Source: Anaeromicropila herbilytica (lineage in GTDB: Bacteria > Bacillota > Clostridia > Lachnospirales > Lachnospiraceae). Taken from it: a stretch of DNA of 64,000 nucleotides. The notes under the pieces were generated by a model, which saw only the letters and a program-made list of their open reading frames with translations, did no database searches and was not told where the DNA came from. Where the stretch lies: assembly GCF_016591975.1 (NCBI RefSeq), contig NZ_AP024169.1:2519001-2583000 (forward strand), given 5' to 3'. The translations under genes were made by a program, and so were the position numbers. Position 1 is the stretch's first letter; each line of letters starts with the position of its first letter. This document shows, one piece after another, positions 61,113 through 64,000 of this stretch.

Positions 61113-61382
61113 TTACTTTTTTCCTATCCTTCTTACTATTATTGAACAAATAGAAATCATTACAAATATAAGTACAACAGTTATAACCATATCCAAGAAC
61201 CAGAAATTAATTGACAATATTTCTACTATCAAATCCGCTAAATAAAATGCAATTAAAATACCAATAAAATCAATTATATATTCTAAAGGTTTTACTTTTT
61301 TTCTATTTCTAATTTCGCTTTTAAAAGTATTCTTTAGAAGCTTTTTATTTAATTCTTTTCTTTCCTTTTCATTCTTTTGCAT
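61113..61382 (-). CDS. Small two-helix membrane protein, 89 aa
   Basis: A basic, charged N-terminus (EKERKELNKKLLKNTFKSEIRNRKKVK, about 4-32), then two membrane segments (LEYIIDFIGILIAFYLADLIV and FLDMVITVVLIFVMISICSII), ending in VRRIGKK. No family recognised. Ribosome site weak. Possible small membrane effector; nothing in the neighbours indicates a role. Confidence 0.55.
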   Translation of the reverse strand: MQKNEKERKELNKKLLKNTFKSEIRNRKKVKPLEYIIDFIGILIAFYLADLIVEILSINFWFLDMVITVVLIFVMISICSIIVRRIGKK

Positions 61383-61411
61383 ATTAATTTTTCTGCCTTT
61401 CTCTCTCCTAT

Positions 61412-61445
61412 AAGTATTTAAGAGTGATATGTTCTTTACACTTAG
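61412..61445 (-). repeat. Junction repeat shared with 58270-58306
   Basis: AAGTATTTAAGAGTGATATG then TTCTTTACACTTAG. Directly behind the stop of the GNAT remnant. Confidence 0.5.
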
Positions 61446-61690
61446 TCATCAGGTGTTGCAATTGTTTCTTTAATATGAAACTGATCCTTAAACTCCTTTT
61501 CACTATTTTCCATTTTAGAAAGAAAATCATCATAGTCGGTAGCATTACCGAGGATCCGCAGACCACATTTTATAACTGAAACGAATCTCGAGCAGTCACA
61601 TTATCCTCGTAGTTTGAGCCACTATTCATATGCAATTTTCGATTTTGTATCTCTCCTTTTTCTTGATAAAAATAAAAACCAAACCTCCCT
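61442..61690 (-). pseudogene. Frameshifted GNAT remnant
   Basis: After an AGGGAGG ribosome-site word, FGFYFYQEKGEIQNRKLHMN then SGSNYEDNVTARDS in one frame and, after a frameshift, SVIKCGLRILGNATDYDDFL then SKMENSEKEFKDQF in another, ending TAA at 61444. The N...ARDS-x-VI-x-KCG-L pattern is the GNAT C-terminal block. The acetyl-CoA half is lost. Confidence 0.55.
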
Positions 61691-61709
61691 GGTCTTAATT
61701 TGTCTCAGA
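61682..61709 (-). repeat. Junction repeat shared with 59893-59920
   Basis: Second copy of TCTGAGACAAATTnAGACCA followed by GGGAGGTT (minus strand). It sits 9 bases after the stop of the DUF4304-like gene (61718) and carries the ribosome-site word of the GNAT remnant. Confidence 0.65.
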
Positions 61710-61717
61710 TCATTACT

Positions 61718-62416
61718 TTAATCTTTCAATGAATTTAAAATAAATTCTTCAGCGTACTCAAAAATATTTTCAGCATTTCTTTGTATTTCTTTAAGCATCA
61801 ATAAATTATCTTTTATATCATCAGAAGATAATTTCAAGTCTTGCTGGGATTCTTGCAAAAAGGGTGCATTGCTGTCTGCAATGGCAAGTTTATTTGCTAT
61901 GGTGAAATATAATATCAAGCGATTCTTTTTGCCTGTATTATTACGCATATTTTCTTTCATCTTTAACCAATCATTTGATGTATTAATCAACTTTAATTTT
62001 GGTAAAATATAATTATTAAAATCATCTCTTATATAAACCGAAAAATCTTCAATGTCTGTATCAACAGGTAAGTTATCTCTACATTTATCAATTATATATC
62101 CTCTAGAGTCATGGCATTCATGCATGAGACCATCGTTTGTCAAAAATACTCTTTCATAAACCATGGATAAGCTACTCGTCCATTTTTTCACATCGTCAAT
62201 ATTGTCAATTTCATCAACAGATATCACATCAATATTAAACCAAAAACAAAATCCTGTTTCATCCATATTCCTCATTGAATTCTGTAAATGCATTATGACG
62301 TAACAGTCTATTCTTTTAGAGTACCATGTATTTCTATAACATCTATATCCAGCTTGCTTCATTAATGGTTTGATTACATCCTTTACTACTATATCTCTTT
62401 TTTCTTTTGTAGTCAT
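61718..62416 (-). CDS. DUF4304-like protein
   Basis: 232 residues, RBS AAGGAG. DVIKPLMKQAGYRCYRNTWYSKRIDCYVIMHLQNS is the DUF4304 start ('i.p.lk..Gf.r.g.tf.R......v.nfQ.s'), and FCFWFNIDVISVDEID follows. The C-terminal half is helical (YFTIANKLAIADSNAPFLQESQQDL). Function unknown; members are often found in accessory and toxin-immunity loci. A promoter repeat lies about 150 bases upstream. Confidence 0.7.
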   Translation of the reverse strand: MTTKEKRDIVVKDVIKPLMKQAGYRCYRNTWYSKRIDCYVIMHLQNSMRNMDETGFCFWFNIDVISVDEIDNIDDVKKWTSSLSMVYERVFLTNDGLMHECHDSRGYIIDKCRDNLPVDTDIEDFSVYIRDDFNNYILPKLKLINTSNDWLKMKENMRNNTGKKNRLILYFTIANKLAIADSNAPFLQESQQDLKLSSDDIKDNLLMLKEIQRNAENIFEYAEEFILNSLKD

Positions 62417-62560
62417 TTCACTTTACTCCTTAGATATTCATATTATTCAGCATATTTTTTAATGTTCATACAACGGGAAATTGGAATTTTAGTCCGATTT
62501 CTATTTTATTCCTCTGAATAGTAATCATCAGAAGTGGACTCACTTCATAATTTACTGTCT

Positions 62561-62605
62561 GATACTTCTATATTACACCATATTATTCCATGCAACAATT
62601 ATTTT
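62561..62605 (-). promoter_or_regulatory. Promoter within a 45-bp repeat (copy 2)
   Basis: On the minus strand TTGTTG (62598-62593), 17-base spacer, TAATAT (62575-62570). Near-identical to 28941-28985, upstream of an unrelated gene. Confidence 0.5.
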
Positions 62606-62640
62606 TTACATTCCTTTGCTGCAAGACGTATTGCACTGAA

Positions 62641-62668
62641 GACGTATTGCTTTGTTTTAGTTGTTATT
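62641..62668. repeat. 12-bp direct repeat
   Basis: AAGACGTATTGC occurs twice separated by four bases (ACTG) in the gap between the DUF4304-like gene's promoter and the Phd gene. No gene in 62606-62735; a duplicated GCATAACATCAACCT word at 62713 echoes the Phd start region at 63064. Confidence 0.6.
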
Positions 62669-62735
62669 ACTTGTATTGTTCCCTAATTCAAAATCGCTTT
62701 CTCTTACTCTTTGCATAACATCAACCTTTAAATAA

Positions 62736-62764
62736 AGCCGTTAAAAAAACAGCTTTTTACGGCT
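62736..62764 (-). terminator. Terminator after the Phd antitoxin
   Basis: On the minus strand AGCCGTAAAAA-gctg-TTTTTTTAACGGCT followed by TTATTT, about 45 bases after the stop at 62807. The flanking 62751-62796 matches 61011-61055. Confidence 0.6.
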
Positions 62765-62806
62765 GCTTTTCTGTTAAATAAGTCTATAATTTATTTTGGT
62801 ATAATT

Positions 62807-63067
62807 CTATATTCCATACTTCTCTTTTAAATTTCCAAGAGACTCTCTTGCATCCTTAGTCTTTCCTGATTCAATCTGTTTTTCAGAAAGTTCTAGTTCT
62901 CGGTACATGCTTAATCTCTTCATTGTGCTTTCATACATTTCAACACTCATAATAACCATGTCGCCATATCCATTCTTTGTAACATAGATTGGCTCTTCTG
63001 CAGAATGAACCATCTCCGATATCTCGGCTGTATTCTTCAAATCCTTGATTGGAATAATCTTTGGCAT
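62807..63067 (-). CDS. Phd/YefM family antitoxin (orphan)
   Basis: 86 residues, RBS AAGGAGG. IIPIKDLKNTAEISEMVHSAEEPIYVTKNGYGDMVIMSVEMYE is a complete Phd DNA-binding domain, and RELELSEKQIESGKTKDARESLGNLKEKYG is the usual toxin-binding tail. Homologues precede a RelE/ParE toxin; here a terminator follows the gene directly, so the toxin is missing. It should still repress its own promoter. Confidence 0.88.
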   Translation of the reverse strand: MPKIIPIKDLKNTAEISEMVHSAEEPIYVTKNGYGDMVIMSVEMYESTMKRLSMYRELELSEKQIESGKTKDARESLGNLKEKYGI

Positions 63068-63223
63068 AACATCAACCTCCTTATACCATGGCCTTATTAT
63101 ACCATTGTTACAACTAGATTCTACTTAGTTAATCACTATAATTGGTGAAAAATTACCCTGTGTAACCAGCTTTTATAGATACAATAAAGTTCAATGACAC
63201 ATTAATCCTTTTGTCTATTCTCT

Positions 63224-63736
63224 CTAGTCAATTTTTATCCAATATCTTTGTTCAACTATCCCATCCACAATAACTTCATTCTCTAGAATACCACCATTAT
63301 TCTGAATACTTTTTGCGGAAGCAATGTTCTCTTTATCACACACCATTAAAACTTTATCTATTCCAATTTTCTTGCATTCTTTAAGTGCAAGACCAATCAT
63401 ATTGGTTGCAACTCCTTTTCCTCTTTCAGAAGGTCTTACCCCATCTCCAATATGTCCACCATTTAAAAGCAAAGAATCATTTAAATAATGTCTAATATTG
63501 ACTGCACCAACAAATATGTCCTTTTCTTCATCTAAGCAGAAATAAGTTGAATCGGGCACCAAGCCTTCTACATCATCTTTAATTTCTAAGGAACTTATAT
63601 AATTCTCAAAGTCTCGATAATCATGTTTTCTTATAGCATAAGGAATTATCTTTTCTCCTGTGGCATACCATTCCTCCATCATATCATTCAGATGCTTTTT
63701 ATGTTTTTTATCTAGCTTTACTAGATGCAGTCTCAC
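63224..63736 (-). CDS. GNAT family N-acetyltransferase
   Basis: 170 residues, GTG start with AAGGAGC. RLHLVKLDKKHKKHLNDMMEEW, VGAVNIRHYLNDSLLLNGGHIGDGVRPSERGKGVATNMI (R-G-K-G-V-A loop) and KVLMVCDKENIASAKSIQNNGG, ending VEQRYWIKID. This is the large clostridial 'YitI/acetyltransferase with N..GGHIG..VRPsERgkGyA' group. Target unknown. Confidence 0.93.
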   Translation of the reverse strand: MRLHLVKLDKKHKKHLNDMMEEWYATGEKIIPYAIRKHDYRDFENYISSLEIKDDVEGLVPDSTYFCLDEEKDIFVGAVNIRHYLNDSLLLNGGHIGDGVRPSERGKGVATNMIGLALKECKKIGIDKVLMVCDKENIASAKSIQNNGGILENEVIVDGIVEQRYWIKID

Positions 63737-63755
63737 TCTATCGCTCCTTCATTAC

Positions 63756-64000
63756 TTAAAAATTCACACCTAAATTATATGCAGTTTTAAGGTGCTCAAT
63801 AATTCGTACATTTCGCTCCGCTTCATTCCAATGAGATGTACCATCAAACATTATCATTTCTTTCTCAATTGCCCTTGTCCTAATCCTATCTCCTAACATT
63901 ACTGTTCTCATAGCATTCGCTTCACCAGTTTCTTCAAGGGATTCCATCGTCTTTCCAGCACTCAAAATAAATAATGCTTTCTTAAGAACCTTCATTTGTG
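63756..64000 (-). CDS. Hypothetical protein, partial at window edge
   Basis: At least 79 codons; the frame is open to the right edge, so ATG 63995 may not be the true start. LFILSAGKTMESLEETGEANAM and RTRAIEKEMIMFDGTSHWNEAERNVRIIEHLKTAYNLG. I do not recognise the family. A helical C-terminus is all that can be stated. Confidence 0.5.
   Translation of the reverse strand, partial: QMKVLKKALFILSAGKTMESLEETGEANAMRTVMLGDRIRTRAIEKEMIMFDGTSHWNEAERNVRIIEHLKTAYNLGVNF

Noticed and set aside
1..64000. CRISPR arrays, tRNA or rRNA genes
   Set aside because: No regularly spaced 24-40-base repeats and no cloverleaf or rRNA-like stretches were noticed when reading the gaps. The repeats present are dispersed, not arrayed.

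Overview
The window is AT-rich Gram-positive DNA with strong AGGAGG-type ribosome binding sites and many TTG and GTG starts. A secreted GH5 glycoside hydrolase sits next to a fucose/arabinose-isomerase-like gene. Protein style fits a plant-fibre-degrading clostridium of the Lachnospiraceae, such as the Lachnoclostridium (Clostridium) phytofermentans group. That assignment is inference from protein style, not a database match.

Layout. 0-3.6 kb: sugar isomerase (partial), lipoprotein GH5 glycanase, a 59-residue membrane protein (the only ordinary chromosomal gene on the + strand) and a DUF1287 protein. 3.7-7.3 kb: an HD-GYP protein and a lantibiotic-immunity-type ABC transporter (LanFEG). 7.5-36 kb: a long run of mostly single-gene units, all on the - strand: GNAT acetyltransferases, aminoglycoside-type kinases and nucleotidyltransferases, VOC proteins, alpha/beta hydrolases, isochorismatase-like hydrolases, methyltransferases, P-loop kinases and MBL-fold hydrolases. 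Inside this run are a RelB-type antitoxin with a deleted fic gene and an RpiR-regulated oxidoreductase locus. 35.6-39.9 kb: a HelD-type ATPase and a complete group IIC intron with its reverse transcriptase, inserted on the + strand directly behind a terminator hairpin. 40-64 kb: the same kind of single-gene array continues with more decay: truncated GNATs, a deleted PEP-utilising enzyme, a CPCC-protein remnant, an IS110-type remnant, a GLUG-repeat surface protein with a severed tail, a GrpB remnant and an orphan Phd antitoxin.

Working together. Few genes form classical operons. Exceptions are the ABC transporter (7267 to 5065), the oxidoreductase/UPF0303 pair (31401 to 29957), the methyltransferase/hexapeptide acetyltransferase overlap (17069 to 15743) and GrpB-GNAT-GNAT (60976 to 59357). 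The rest behave like independent cassettes for modifying or detoxifying small molecules and antibiotics. About thirteen GNAT genes look intact, and at least four more are truncated or remnant.

The most interesting structure is between the genes. Imperfect repeats recur at gene junctions. One family lies just 3' of stop codons at about 41.4, 45.06, 45.76, 48.76 and 49.4 kb, with weaker copies elsewhere, and is partnered with a second, partly inverted motif on the 5' side of the next gene. Other junction sequences are shared between 28.9 and 62.6 kb, 58.3 and 61.4 kb, 59.9 and 61.7 kb, and 61.0 and 62.8 kb. Same-strand orientation, one gene per unit, repeats at the 3' junctions, accessory functions and trapped gene stubs together resemble a cassette array. 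No integrase and no canonical attC core were seen, so the mechanism is open. No tRNA, rRNA, CRISPR array or replication origin was recognised.
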